NCBI GenBank assembly: GCA_030263535.1
Contig: SZPB01000052.1
Location: 1 to 50,055 of the forward strand
DNA from: Cytophagia bacterium CHB2
GTDB taxonomy: Bacteria > Zhuqueibacterota > Zhuqueibacteria > Zhuqueibacterales > Zhuqueibacteraceae
Direction of reading: 5' to 3'
DNA: 50,055 nt
The notes under the pieces are model-generated. The model was not told the origin of the DNA. It saw nothing but the letters and a program-made list of their open reading frames with translations, and searched no databases. The position numbers and the translations under genes are program-made. Positions 34,341 to 42,712 of this stretch are shown here, piece after piece. The first letter of the stretch is position 1; each line of letters starts with the position of its first letter.

Positions 34341-35219
34341 ATGAAAAATCTCTCCGCCTATTTTCTCATCACCCGTCCTCTCAATGTTCTCATCGCCGGG
34401 ATCTCGATTTTACTGGCTGCGGGCCTGGTGCGGCCGTTCGTTTTCAGCGCCAATGTCGTGTGCGCCCTCTTCGCCGGCATGCTCATCACCGCCGGCGCCA
34501 ATGTGATCAACGATGTTTATGATGTTGCCATCGATCGCATCAACAAACCGGGGCGCATGCTGCCGTCGGGGCGCATGGATATTGCCTCGGCGCGGCGCTA
34601 TGCGATATTTTTATTTGCAAGCGGTGTAATTTTTAGTATATTTGCCAGCCTTGACGGGGCGGTTATCGCATGCGCCACCAGCGTGCTGCTCATCGCTTAT
34701 AGCCTCTGGCTCAAGCGCCAGCCGCTCACCGGCAACCTGGCGGTGAGTCTGGCGACGGCGTTGTCGTTCATCTTTGGCGCGCTTGCCGCCGCGGAGGGGG
34801 CAAAGGCTTTGCAACAGACGGAGCTCCCGTTCGGCGATTGGCGGCCGGGAATTTTTCCTGCCGTGTTTTCCTTCCTCTTTCACTTTGGCCGGGAAGTTGT
34901 CAAGGATATCGAAGACCAAGCGGGAGATCGAGCAGTTGGCGCGCAGACCCTGCCTCTGGCGTGGGGCATGCGTGCGGCGCAGATCGTCGCGTCGATGGCG
35001 TTCATTATCCTGGCCGGTGTTGTCTTGCTTCCCCACGTCCTCGGCGTCTATCATGCCCCTTACCTGTGGCTCATCCTGCTCGGCGTCTACCCGGTGATCG
35101 GCTTCGCAATGTTTCAACTCTGGAAAAATCCTGATGCCGCGCGCATGCGACTGACCAGCGACCTGCTCAAGGCAGATATGCTGGTGGGGTTGCTGGCGAT
35201 CTATGCGGGGAGTTGGTGA
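34341..35219 (+). CDS. UbiA-family prenyltransferase, possibly geranylgeranylglycerol-phosphate geranylgeranyltransferase
   Basis: Start chosen at ATG 34341; an in-frame TTG lies six bases upstream. Eight or nine helices and the two Asp-rich motifs of UbiA enzymes are present: NDVYDVAIDRINKPGR after helix 2 and KDIEDQAGDRAVG after helix 5. They bind Mg-prenyl diphosphate and transfer the prenyl chain in the membrane. FCB-group members of this branch are often named geranylgeranylglycerol-phosphate geranylgeranyltransferase, but quinone or other prenyl acceptors cannot be excluded. No other lipid or quinone gene is in the window. It probably shares the transcript of the ALDH gene. Confidence 0.85.
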   Translation: MKNLSAYFLITRPLNVLIAGISILLAAGLVRPFVFSANVVCALFAGMLITAGANVINDVYDVAIDRINKPGRMLPSGRMDIASARRYAIFLFASGVIFSIFASLDGAVIACATSVLLIAYSLWLKRQPLTGNLAVSLATALSFIFGALAAAEGAKALQQTELPFGDWRPGIFPAVFSFLFHFGREVVKDIEDQAGDRAVGAQTLPLAWGMRAAQIVASMAFIILAGVVLLPHVLGVYHAPYLWLILLGVYPVIGFAMFQLWKNPDAARMRLTSDLLKADMLVGLLAIYAGSW

Positions 35220-35365
35220 AAAAACGGAATTGGATCGCTACTCGCAAATCGAACACATCGTGCGGTTGGCCAAAGCGCGTGCTCACAGTCATGTTCGGCC
35301 ATGAGCAGGCATAGCAATGACGTCAAGTAGATGTTGAATTCGTGCAAATGAAGCAAAGATTTCAT

Positions 35366-35426
35366 CAACGGATAAAAGCTGCCAACTGATTTTTTCAATC
35401 ATCCGCTGGCAGCTTTTATCCGTTGG
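35366..35426 (+). repeat. Dispersed hairpin repeat, family B, copy 2
   Basis: Perfect 19-base stem: CAACGGATAAAAGCTGCCA at 35366-35384 against its complement at 35407-35425, with a 22-base loop beginning ACTGATT and ending ATCCGC. It follows the UbiA gene by about 147 bases and lies 60 bases ahead of the antitoxin gene. The following GAAATTTTTTTC could allow it to end transcription. Confidence 0.8.
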
Positions 35427-35485
35427 AAATTTTTTTCATTGATTCCGGCTTGTTCGGATTGGGTCCTCTGACGTGGAATTTTACT

Positions 35486-35731
35486 ATGACTACCGTACTG
35501 CACGCAACCTATGATGGCGCAGCTCTGCATCCGGAGGAGCCGCTCACGCTCGAGCCGAATACACGCGTGCGCATAACCATCGAAATCGCGAAGCCGCTTG
35601 TAAAGAAAAAGCGCTCTTTTCTTCGCACCGCGCAGTCACTGAATCTCCAGGGCCCGCCGGACTGGTCTGCGAGATTCGAAGATTATCTTTACGCCGCAGA
35701 GAAGAAACATGATGAAAGAAGTGTTTCTTGA
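35486..35731 (+). CDS. AF2212/DUF104-like antitoxin, 81 aa
   Basis: Start chosen at ATG 35486 (MTTVLHATYDGAALHPEEPL), which matches the family beginning; upstream codons in the frame do not. LTLEPNTRVRITIE continues the small AbrB-like swapped barrel of the AF2212/DUF104 antitoxin family. The acidic tail (ARFEDYLYAAEKKHDER) would bind the toxin. It overlaps the PIN fossil by 23 bases, the usual operon pattern. Confidence 0.75.
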   Translation: MTTVLHATYDGAALHPEEPLTLEPNTRVRITIEIAKPLVKKKRSFLRTAQSLNLQGPPDWSARFEDYLYAAEKKHDERSVS

Positions 35732-35927
35732 TTCGGCCTATGCAATTGCGCTTTCTGCTCCCAATGATCAATATCACGAGCGCGCGTTGCAGCTAGCGGA
35801 ACAACTGGAGCGCGATGTCACGCGGTTGATCATAACTCGGGCTGTTTTGTTGGAGATCGAAAACACACTGGCTAAACAAAAGTATTGTAAAAATGCAGTT
35901 GTGCGCTCGAAAGATTTCAGCTTTTAG
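35709..35927 (+). pseudogene. Incomplete PIN-domain toxin gene, fossil
   Basis: Overlaps the antitoxin stop. Residues such as VFLDSAYAIALSAPNDQYHE and TRLIITRAVLLEIENTLAK match the first half of a PIN-domain RNase of the VapC kind. The gene is broken, with one evident break, and is best treated as a fossil of a toxin. Confidence 0.72.
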
Positions 35928-36013
35928 CTTGCATAAATCTGGGTATCAGAGTGTAAAACTCGATCGCAAAGTTCGTAATTTTAAGAAGACATTGACAGGC
36001 CAAAATAACAGCT

Positions 36014-36547
36014 ATGGATGATAAGAAACCAGATTTACAAGAAATATCTGAACAATTTCGTGAACCGCTTCGAGATGCAATAGCTAAATTAGAATCATTG
36101 CATACATCAGCTTGGGACAGCAACGACGACATTGCCAAAACCACTATTTCAGTCGCGTCGGTAATCGTGGCGTTCACTGTAGCATTTTCAGGTTCTATGG
36201 CCAATCCTTCTGAATGTGTTACATGGAAATATATCATCTGTGCATCATGGGTTTTATTTTTGCTGTCAATTGTTGTGGCACTTGTAAGTCTTTGGTGCTC
36301 TCGGCAAGCAAGATCAACGTCCATCAGATTCTTGGAAAATTGGCCACAATTACAAGAAATTATTCCACTAATAATTAGCGAACCAAATGAATTTGAAAAT
36401 AGAGTTCGAGATTGGCATAGAGAGACGATCGGTCCGATCAGAACAAATACTAAATGTGCAGAGCGTGCTTTGATAGCAAGTCTATTTTTATTTGCGTTTG
36501 CTATTATTGTCTTAGGAGTTGTCGGAATCAGACAAATAGTCTTTTGA
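36014..36547 (+). CDS. Hypothetical membrane protein, 177 aa, AT-rich gene
   Basis: ATG 36014. Predicted helices at about residues 46-64 (TISVASVIVAFTVAFSG), 76-95 (ICASWVLFLLSIVVALVSLW) and 152-174 (ALIASLFLFAFAIIVLGVVG), with an N-terminal coiled or helical part and a soluble stretch between helices 2 and 3. No family recognised. The coding sequence is visibly richer in A and T and uses different codons from its neighbours, and it follows the toxin-antitoxin relic, so recent horizontal transfer is likely. A small membrane effector is possible but not supported by any motif. Confidence 0.65.
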   Translation: MDDKKPDLQEISEQFREPLRDAIAKLESLHTSAWDSNDDIAKTTISVASVIVAFTVAFSGSMANPSECVTWKYIICASWVLFLLSIVVALVSLWCSRQARSTSIRFLENWPQLQEIIPLIISEPNEFENRVRDWHRETIGPIRTNTKCAERALIASLFLFAFAIIVLGVVGIRQIVF

Positions 36548-36668
36548 TTCAAAATCAACTCGTTTGAAAAGTAGGCGCTTTGCAAAGCAAATTTAATCTA
36601 CCAACTTTTGGATAAACGATCCTCCGTTAAATTGAACTATCTAAAAAATTTTCATTTGCTTATAAAAA

Positions 36669-37151
36669 ATGCGAGCACTTCTCCAACGCGTGCAAAAAGG
36701 CTCAGTGAAGGTCAACGGCGAACTCGTGGGCGCGATCGATCAGGGTTTGGTGATCCTGCTCGGCATTGCGAAGCACGACACCGCCGAAGATGCCGTTTAT
36801 CTTGCCGATAAATGCGTGAACTTGAGAGTTTTTGAAGATGAGAACAGCCACTTCAATCACTCGCTGCTCGAAGCGGGCGGCAGCGTGTTGGTGATCTCAC
36901 AATTCACGCTTTATGGCGACACGCGCAAGGGCCGGCGGCCCGGCTTTGACGAGGCCGCGCGCCCGGAAGCGGCAGAACCGCTGTATCGCGTCTTTATCGA
37001 TCAATTGAAGCAGCACGCGATCAAAGTCGCCGAAGGCGTATTCGGCGCCATGATGCTGGTGGAGATTTATAACGACGGCCCGGTGACGTTCATGTTGGAA
37101 TCGAAATCTAGCAACCGCGAATTGACGCGAATAAACGCGAATAAAAATTAG
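36669..37151 (+). CDS. dtd: D-aminoacyl-tRNA deacylase
   Basis: ATG 36669. MRALLQRVQKGSVKVNGELV is the classical Dtd start, VISQFTLYGDTRKGRRPGF holds the SQFTL motif, and YNDGPVTFMLES the Gly-Pro motif that forms the cross-subunit active site. Dtd frees tRNA from wrongly attached D-amino acids and glycine. The usual length is about 145-150; here residues 149-160 are encoded by a palindromic repeat (37115-37174) into which the gene runs. It opens the dtd-maf-rodZ-mpl-R3H series. Confidence 0.95.
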   Translation: MRALLQRVQKGSVKVNGELVGAIDQGLVILLGIAKHDTAEDAVYLADKCVNLRVFEDENSHFNHSLLEAGGSVLVISQFTLYGDTRKGRRPGFDEAARPEAAEPLYRVFIDQLKQHAIKVAEGVFGAMMLVEIYNDGPVTFMLESKSSNRELTRINANKN

Positions 37152-37174
37152 CGCACATTCGCGTGAATTAGCGG
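37115..37174. repeat. Palindromic CGCGAAT element overlapping the dtd 3' end
   Basis: CCGCGAATTGACGCGAAT and the later ATTCGCGTGAATTAGCGG are imperfect inverted copies, with an extra ACGCGAAT in the middle. Similar strings are common in intergenic DNA of various bacteria. Here the left part is translated as the last dozen residues of Dtd. Confidence 0.65.
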
Positions 37175-37214
37175 TTTCAAAAAACTGCATCATTTGTTTT
37201 TGAATATTTACAAA

Positions 37215-37805
37215 ATGAGTTTCCCGTTGCCCTTGCCCAACAAACCGATCATTCTCGCGTCGTCCTCGCCGCGGCGCGCGGAGCTGTTGCAAAAAATCGG
37301 ATTGGTCTTTGAAATTCATCCGAGTCATGTGGACGAAGAAGACGGCGTTTATCATCTGCCGCCGGCGGAGATGGTGACGGAATTGGCGCGGCGCAAGGCG
37401 CGGGCCGTTGCCGCGCATTACAAATCGGCGTTGATCATTGGCGCGGACACCACCGTCGTGCTCAACAATAAAATTTTAGGCAAACCCGCGACGGCGGCAG
37501 AAGCTTGCGAGATGCTGGCGCAGCTTGCCGGGCATACCCATGAGGTTTACACCGGATTTGTATTGATCGATCAGCCCGGCGGCCGCAGCGTGCAGGGCGT
37601 GGAGAAAACGGCGGTCACGTTCCGGCAGCTTCAGCGCGACGAAATCGCGGCCTACGTTGCCAGCGGCAATGCCATGGACAAGGCCGGCGCTTACGGCATT
37701 CAAGATTTCAGCGCGGTTTTCGTCGAACGCATCGAGGGATGTTTTTATAATGTCGTGGGCTTTCCGCTCACGCACTTCTACAGGAAATTACAGGAATTTT
37801 TGTGA
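37215..37805 (+). CDS. maf: Maf-type nucleotide pyrophosphatase
   Basis: Start chosen at ATG 37215; an upstream in-frame TTG at 37194 lacks support. KPIILASSSPRRAELLQKIG is the Maf signature, IGADTTVVLNNKILGKP contains the catalytic Asp, and DKAGAYGIQDFSAVFVERIE follows the family. Maf proteins hydrolyse dTTP, UTP or modified pyrimidine nucleotides to the monophosphate. 196 residues is a normal length. It sits 63 bases after dtd and 21 before the RodZ-like gene, an operon-like spacing. Confidence 0.94.
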   Translation: MSFPLPLPNKPIILASSSPRRAELLQKIGLVFEIHPSHVDEEDGVYHLPPAEMVTELARRKARAVAAHYKSALIIGADTTVVLNNKILGKPATAAEACEMLAQLAGHTHEVYTGFVLIDQPGGRSVQGVEKTAVTFRQLQRDEIAAYVASGNAMDKAGAYGIQDFSAVFVERIEGCFYNVVGFPLTHFYRKLQEFL

Positions 37806-37826
37806 AGTTTTATCTCAGGTGGATGC

Positions 37827-38732
37827 ATGTTTGAAATTGGTGAAAAATTAAAGGCGGCACGCGCCGTGAAAGGCGTTGCGCTCGAAGATATTGCCGGCCG
37901 GACGCGCATCAATCTGGCTTATTTGCGCAATATGGAGGAAGGCAAATTCGATTTTCTGCCTAAACCAATCGTCATGGGTTTTCTCAAAACCTTTGCGAAA
38001 GAAGTCGGGCTGGATGGCAATGAATTGGCAATGCAACTGCAGCCGCCGGAGCTGCCCATTGACTTTGCTGCGCCGGCAGCGGAGATGCGCAAGCAAGCCA
38101 CAGCCGCAGCCACCGCGGTTAGTCCCGCGCCGGTTCTCAGTCAGGATGATCTGAAAAGTGTTCGCCCGGGATTTCCTTATTTGAAGGAAATCGTCCTGGG
38201 CCTTGGCACATTGCTGGTGATGGCGTTGTTGTTTTATTTTGTGGCGCGTTCTCCCCAGGAAGAGCCGCAAATGGAAAGCGTTCCAGCGCAGAACGAAAGC
38301 GCGCCCCCGCCCGTGGCAAGCGGGCCGGTGCAAGAAATTTCGATTGCGCAAATGGCAGCTAATCCGGCGCAACAACCCAAAACCGATTCCACCGTTGCCG
38401 TCAAACAGGTGGAGGTGACGCTGGAAGCCCGATTCAAGGATCGCGTTTGGCTTGCCATCACCATCGATGATTCGTTGAAGACGGATTCCATTTATCGCGC
38501 GGGCATGGCGGAAACCTGGCGCGCGAAGAAAAATTTTCGTCTCAGCATGGGCAATGCGGGCGCCGTGACACTGCTGCTTAACGGGAAAGAACTGGAGAAG
38601 ATCGGCCTCGTCGGGCAGGTGGCGGATGTTGTCATTACGCCGGCCGGCGTCATGGAAAAACGCTTGCGGCAGCCGCAGCGCCAAAAAACGCCGGAGATTC
38701 CGCCGGTGCGCACGCGGCTGAACAATCATTAA
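37827..38732 (+). CDS. RodZ-like cytoskeleton/cell-shape protein (HTH_25 and DUF4115), 301 aa
   Basis: ATG 37827. Residues 1-75 are a RodZ/HTH_25 helix-turn-helix domain (FEIGEKLKAARAVKGVALED, FDFLPKPIVMGFLKTFAKEV). One helix at 121-140 crosses the membrane. After a Pro-rich linker, residues about 195-270 form a DUF4115 periplasmic domain (VTLEARFKDRVWLAITIDD). In RodZ the cytoplasmic HTH part contacts MreB and helps set rod shape. The gene stands between maf and mpl, consistent with an envelope role. Confidence 0.88.
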   Translation: MFEIGEKLKAARAVKGVALEDIAGRTRINLAYLRNMEEGKFDFLPKPIVMGFLKTFAKEVGLDGNELAMQLQPPELPIDFAAPAAEMRKQATAAATAVSPAPVLSQDDLKSVRPGFPYLKEIVLGLGTLLVMALLFYFVARSPQEEPQMESVPAQNESAPPPVASGPVQEISIAQMAANPAQQPKTDSTVAVKQVEVTLEARFKDRVWLAITIDDSLKTDSIYRAGMAETWRAKKNFRLSMGNAGAVTLLLNGKELEKIGLVGQVADVVITPAGVMEKRLRQPQRQKTPEIPPVRTRLNNH

Positions 38733-38855
38733 CTGCGCTTTCAAATTTGGAATTTTGAATGGTTAATTGCGAATGGTCAATTGATCTGGAACATTAGTTT
38801 TAAAAAGATCTGATTGCGGCTTGAATGCCGCCTTACGCACAACCGAAGGACGACG

Positions 38856-40271
38856 ATGTCACAAAGGATTCATTTGATTGCGATTTGCGGCACAGGAATG
38901 GCCGCACTGGCCGGCATGCTCAAAGAACGCGGGTATCATGTCACCGGCTCTGATGAAAATGTTTACCCGCCGATGAGCACGTTTTTAGAGAGTAAAGGCA
39001 TTCCGGTTGTTTCCCCGTTTGACGCAAAAAATCTGCAACCCGCGCCTGATCTTGTCGTGGTTGGCAACGCCATGTCGCGCGGCAATCCCGAAGTCGAATA
39101 TGTGCTCAACGAGCAGATCCGCTACGCCTCGCTTTCCGAGATGCTGCGCGAGTATTTCATTCGCGGCAAGTATTCGTGTGTGGTTGCCGGAACGCACGGC
39201 AAAACCACGACGAGCAGCCTGCTCGCGTGGACGCTGCAACACGCCGGACTCGCGCCCAGCTTTTTTATCGGCGGCATTCCGGAAAATTTCGGCCAGGGTT
39301 ATCAACTGGGCAGTGGCAAGCATTTTGTGCTGGAAGGGGATGAATACGACACGGCATTTTTTGACAAGCGCGCCAAATTTTTGCATTACCTGCCCAATCT
39401 CGTCATTCTCAACAATATTGAATTCGATCACGCCGACATTTACAAAAACATTGATGAGATACAACTTGCGTTTCAACGCTTGATCAATATTATTCCCGGC
39501 AACGGCCATTTGATTGCGTGTACCGACGATCCCATTGTGCGCGCGCTGATACCGCGCGCCTTTTGCAAGGTTATTACGTTTGGCGCGCAAGAACCGACGG
39601 AGTGGTCGGCAAAAGACATTCACCCGGCGGAAAACGGCGTGGAATTTTCCGTGATCCACAACGGCAAGCGCTTGTCGCAAGCGTTTCTCTCCCTGGCCGG
39701 CGAGCACAATGTCAAAAATGCGCTGGCGGTGCTGGCGGCGGGGGAGATTTTAGGCGTGCCGTTCGAACAAAGGCTGGAGGCGTTACAAGCATTTAAAGGC
39801 GTGCGCCGCCGGCTGCAATTGAAATTCGATGGCGAAGTGAAAGTCTTCGACGATTTTGCGCATCACCCCACGGAGGTAAAAGCGACCTTGCACGGTTTGC
39901 GCCAGCGTTTCCCACAGCGCCGGTTGTGGGCGGTGTTCGAGCCGCGCACGGCGACCACGAAGCGCAAGGTTTTTGAGCAGCAGTTTCTCGAGGCATTTCA
40001 AAACGCGGATCACGTCGTATTCGCGCCGATGCACCGCATTGACAAGGTGCCGGAAGCGGAGCGCTTGTCCCTGGAGGCCGTCGTTGCAGGCGTGCGCGCC
40101 ATGGGCAAGCCGGTCGACATTGTGCCGGCCGGGAATGAAATGGCTAATTTCATCGCGCGCCAGCTTGCGCCGGGCGACGTTGTTTTGTTCATGAGCAACG
40201 GCGATTTCGGAGGAACACCCGGCTTGCTGGCGAGCATACTCATGTCCGAGGCCGGCAAAAGAAACGCTTGA
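38856..40271 (+). CDS. mpl: UDP-N-acetylmuramate:tripeptide (murein peptide) ligase
   Basis: Start chosen at ATG 38856, with GAAGGA five bases upstream; an upstream frame extension is not conserved. The three Mur ligase domains are present: IHLIAICGTGMAALAGMLKE (UDP-binding N-terminus), VVAGTHGKTTTSSLLAWTLQ (P-loop, about residues 110-122) and FDDFAHHPTEVKATLHGLRQ (C-terminal domain). The short N-terminal motif and EGDEYDTAFFDKRAKFLHY match Mpl rather than MurC. Mpl reattaches recycled L-Ala-gamma-D-Glu-diaminopimelate to UDP-MurNAc. The amidase at 43861 could feed the same recycling route. 471 residues. Confidence 0.93.
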   Translation: MSQRIHLIAICGTGMAALAGMLKERGYHVTGSDENVYPPMSTFLESKGIPVVSPFDAKNLQPAPDLVVVGNAMSRGNPEVEYVLNEQIRYASLSEMLREYFIRGKYSCVVAGTHGKTTTSSLLAWTLQHAGLAPSFFIGGIPENFGQGYQLGSGKHFVLEGDEYDTAFFDKRAKFLHYLPNLVILNNIEFDHADIYKNIDEIQLAFQRLINIIPGNGHLIACTDDPIVRALIPRAFCKVITFGAQEPTEWSAKDIHPAENGVEFSVIHNGKRLSQAFLSLAGEHNVKNALAVLAAGEILGVPFEQRLEALQAFKGVRRRLQLKFDGEVKVFDDFAHHPTEVKATLHGLRQRFPQRRLWAVFEPRTATTKRKVFEQQFLEAFQNADHVVFAPMHRIDKVPEAERLSLEAVVAGVRAMGKPVDIVPAGNEMANFIARQLAPGDVVLFMSNGDFGGTPGLLASILMSEAGKRNA

Positions 40272-40347
40272 GGCTTGGGCAGTCGTTTGGCCGAAGTTGT
40301 TGGGCGTGTCGCCCGGACATTTCACCATTATTGGTACGAGGAGAACC

Positions 40348-41001
40348 ATGAGTGAACAACATGAGCAAGATTCAGCAAACATGCATACGAATGACGAGGC
40401 GGCATCGCCGGAACAGCACGAACGAACGGAACGCAGAAGATCATCTCATGACCGCGAGCGCCGGCCACGTCCCGGCGGAGGGGGACGCGGCGGCCCGCGC
40501 GGGCGAGACCGTCGCGGCGGCAGAGGGTTCGGCGGCGGCGGGCGTTTCCATGAGCGTGACGAAGAACCGCCCGATCCCAAAATCACCCAACTGATCAGCG
40601 AACTGGAAGAAAAGCTGAGCAGTTCGCATGCACCGGTGCAAATCGCGCAATTGAATCCCTTTGAGCGCAAGCAAGTGCATCGCCATTTCGAACGCAACAA
40701 GGCACTGTTTGAAACCAAAACCTATCGCGACGGTGAAGATCACGTTTTATGGATTTTCCCGGTGGCAAATCTGAAAAAATTCGTGGAGACCAAGGCGCAG
40801 GAAGCGCTGGACAGCGGTGAAGACGTGGCCCTGCCGCCGATGAGCAACTACGAGCGTTTTATCGTTCACAATGTCTTGAAGGATCTCGGCAATATCGAGA
40901 CGACTTCGGTGGGCGAGGGCGAGGAGCGTCACATCGAGATTCATCCTAAAAAATTTGGCAGGGGTTTGAAAAAGATCGTGAAGAAGATCAAGCTGTTTTG
41001 A
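40348..41001 (+). CDS. R3H-domain nucleic-acid-binding protein with RGG-rich N-terminus, 217 aa
   Basis: Start chosen at ATG 40348, with AGGAG six bases upstream. Residues 1-75 are disordered, charged and RGG-like (GGRGGPRGRDRRGGRGFGGG), as in RNA-binding proteins. Residues about 75-145 are a helical middle part. Residues about 150-217 form an R3H domain (MSNYERFIVHNVLKDLGNIE, EGEERHIEIHPKKFGRGL), which binds single-stranded nucleic acid, as in Jag/SpoIIIJ-associated proteins. A role in RNA handling is plausible. It ends the gene run that began with dtd; the family A repeat follows. Confidence 0.85.
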   Translation: MSEQHEQDSANMHTNDEAASPEQHERTERRRSSHDRERRPRPGGGGRGGPRGRDRRGGRGFGGGGRFHERDEEPPDPKITQLISELEEKLSSSHAPVQIAQLNPFERKQVHRHFERNKALFETKTYRDGEDHVLWIFPVANLKKFVETKAQEALDSGEDVALPPMSNYERFIVHNVLKDLGNIETTSVGEGEERHIEIHPKKFGRGLKKIVKKIKLF

Positions 41002-41520
41002 GGCATGATTGTCTCCCTGCTTGAAAAGCAAATCGCCTGCACCAATTTTTAAACAAGTTGACACCTGTAGTTCTTGGAGCGGCCTTAAACTCTGCCTGTA
41101 AAAGTGGAAATCCCACCAAGAAAAAAGCTTTTTGGTGGGATTTCAGTTTTGTGAGTAAGAACCTTTCAGAATTTTGTTCTATGTTTGAAAAACGAATCGC
41201 CCTAAAGCGAAATTCCGGGCGTTTATAGCCGAAAAGAGAACCGTCAAAGAGGCGCTTATTTTTTATTTTTGGGCGGCTTCGCTTTGGCAAGAGGTTACGG
41301 TTATGGAAAATCGGGGATACGGTTTCAGCCCATCACATCTCCACCAGGAATTCTGCTCCCTATCCTGTTGTTTTTTCCTCCTTGTTTTTCTTCCGGAAAT
41401 GTTTTAGGTTGCCGCTTCCATTTTTTGTTCAATCGCGCCTCCCGGGCAAACAACTAGCGCATTGCCACGGTCAGCCGTCAATGGTTTATTTTCGATTTTC
41501 ACCACAACTGGAGAAAACGC
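41002..41520. other. Gene-free stretch between the R3H gene and the desaturase
   Basis: About 520 bases with the family A repeat at 41108-41181. A plus-strand frame at 41269-41457 has no recognisable product. The desaturase promoter should be here; nothing clear is seen. Confidence 0.45.
41108..41181 (+). repeat. Dispersed hairpin repeat, family A, best copy
   Basis: GAAATCCCACCAA and TTGGTGGGATTTC form a 13-base stem around an AAAAAAGCTTT loop that is itself palindromic. TTTTGTGAG, AAGAACC and TTTCAGAATTTTGTTCT follow. It starts 107 bases past the R3H stop. The reverse orientation copy is at 5112-5186. Confidence 0.78.
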
Positions 41521-42612
41521 ATGCAAAAAATCAGCTTCACCTCACGTCTGGGATTTTATGACGAAGTGAGACAACGCGTCAACCGTTATTTTGAAGAGAA
41601 ACAAATTTCGCCCCATGCAGACTGGCGGATGTATTTGAAAACTGTGATCATTCTGCTGTGGCTCGCGACCTCATACATTTTGCTTGTATTCGCGACCTCG
41701 TCATTGGTAATGGCCGTTATTACTGCCGTCGCGGTGGCGCAGGGCTTTGCGTTGGTGGGATTCAATATTCAGCACGACGGCAATCATGGCAGCTACTCAG
41801 GCAACGGAGTCGTCAACTGGATTATGGGATTCATGCTCAATTTGATTGGCGGCAGTTATTTCTTCTGGAAGTACAAACACAATATCCTGCATCACACCTA
41901 CACGAATATCAACGAATTGGACGATGACATTCAAATGCAGGGCATCATGCGGTTCAGTCCAGCACAGCCGCACCGCCGCTGGCATCGTTTTCAGCAGATT
42001 TATGCCTTTCCCGCCTACGGCTTGATGACGCTGCTGTGGGTCACCATTGGTGATTTTCGCAAATTCTTTTCCGGCCGCATCGGGGAATATGAGCTTCCCA
42101 AGCTTTCGAAATCTGAAACGGTTGTGTTCTTCTTGACGAAAGTCTTCTATTTCGGATATATGCTGGTGTTGCCGATGTTCTTTCATCCGGTTTTGCATGT
42201 CATCGGCTTTTTCGTGCTCGTGCATCTGGTGCTCGGCTTCACGCTGGCGCTCACGTTTCAGCTCGCGCATGTCGTCGAGGGCAACACCTTCCCGGAGCCT
42301 GATCCCGCCTCGGCCACGATCGAGAATGAATGGGCCATCCACGAAGTGGAAACCACGGCGAATTTCGCGCCCAAGAACAAATTGGCGTGCTGGTATCTTG
42401 GCGGCCTGAATTTTCAGATCGAACACCATCTTTTCCCGCGCATTTGCCACATCCACTATCCGGAGATCAGCGGCATTGTCGAAAAAGCATGCGCCGACTT
42501 CGGCATTAGTTATGTGTCCTACCCCACGGTGCGCGGAGCCATTGCAGCGCACTATCGTTTATTGAGAGATCTCGGGCGGTACGAGGAAATGCCGAAAGCG
42601 GCTTTGGCGTAA
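41521..42612 (+). CDS. Membrane fatty-acid desaturase (acyl-CoA/acyl-lipid type), 363 aa
   Basis: ATG 41521, with GGAGA nine bases upstream. All three His boxes of diiron desaturases are present: HDGNH (His85-His89), HNILHH (His120-His125) and QIEHH near 301-305. The Gln in box three and the sequence LNFQIEHHLFPRICHIHYPE are typical of front-end/linoleoyl-type desaturases. Four or more membrane helices flank the boxes. The enzyme puts a double bond into an acyl chain with O2 and electrons from ferredoxin or cytochrome b5; no fused b5 is present. Regulation is not visible; a terminator-like hairpin follows at 42640. Confidence 0.92.
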   Translation: MQKISFTSRLGFYDEVRQRVNRYFEEKQISPHADWRMYLKTVIILLWLATSYILLVFATSSLVMAVITAVAVAQGFALVGFNIQHDGNHGSYSGNGVVNWIMGFMLNLIGGSYFFWKYKHNILHHTYTNINELDDDIQMQGIMRFSPAQPHRRWHRFQQIYAFPAYGLMTLLWVTIGDFRKFFSGRIGEYELPKLSKSETVVFFLTKVFYFGYMLVLPMFFHPVLHVIGFFVLVHLVLGFTLALTFQLAHVVEGNTFPEPDPASATIENEWAIHEVETTANFAPKNKLACWYLGGLNFQIEHHLFPRICHIHYPEISGIVEKACADFGISYVSYPTVRGAIAAHYRLLRDLGRYEEMPKAALA

Positions 42613-42639
42613 TATTCCTCCAATTATTGGCAACCGTCG

Positions 42640-42695
42640 CGCCTGCACCTTGCGTGAGGCAAGGTGCAGGCGTGTGACGGGAAAATTTTTGTTTT
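42640..42695 (+). terminator. Terminator-like hairpin after the desaturase
   Basis: Perfect 14-base stem (CGCCTGCACCTTGC at 42640-42653 and its complement at 42659-42672) with a GTGAG loop, then GAAAATTTTTGTTTTT. The T run is a few bases off the stem, so it may also be a structured 5' leader of the small gene at 42713. Confidence 0.6.
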
Positions 42696-42712
42696 TGCGT
42701 TGGCTCGAACGT

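Noticed and set aside
42640-42695. Riboswitch ahead of the small Cys-rich gene
   Set aside because: Only one perfect hairpin with a T-rich tail is visible; no multi-helix aptamer pattern is recognised.
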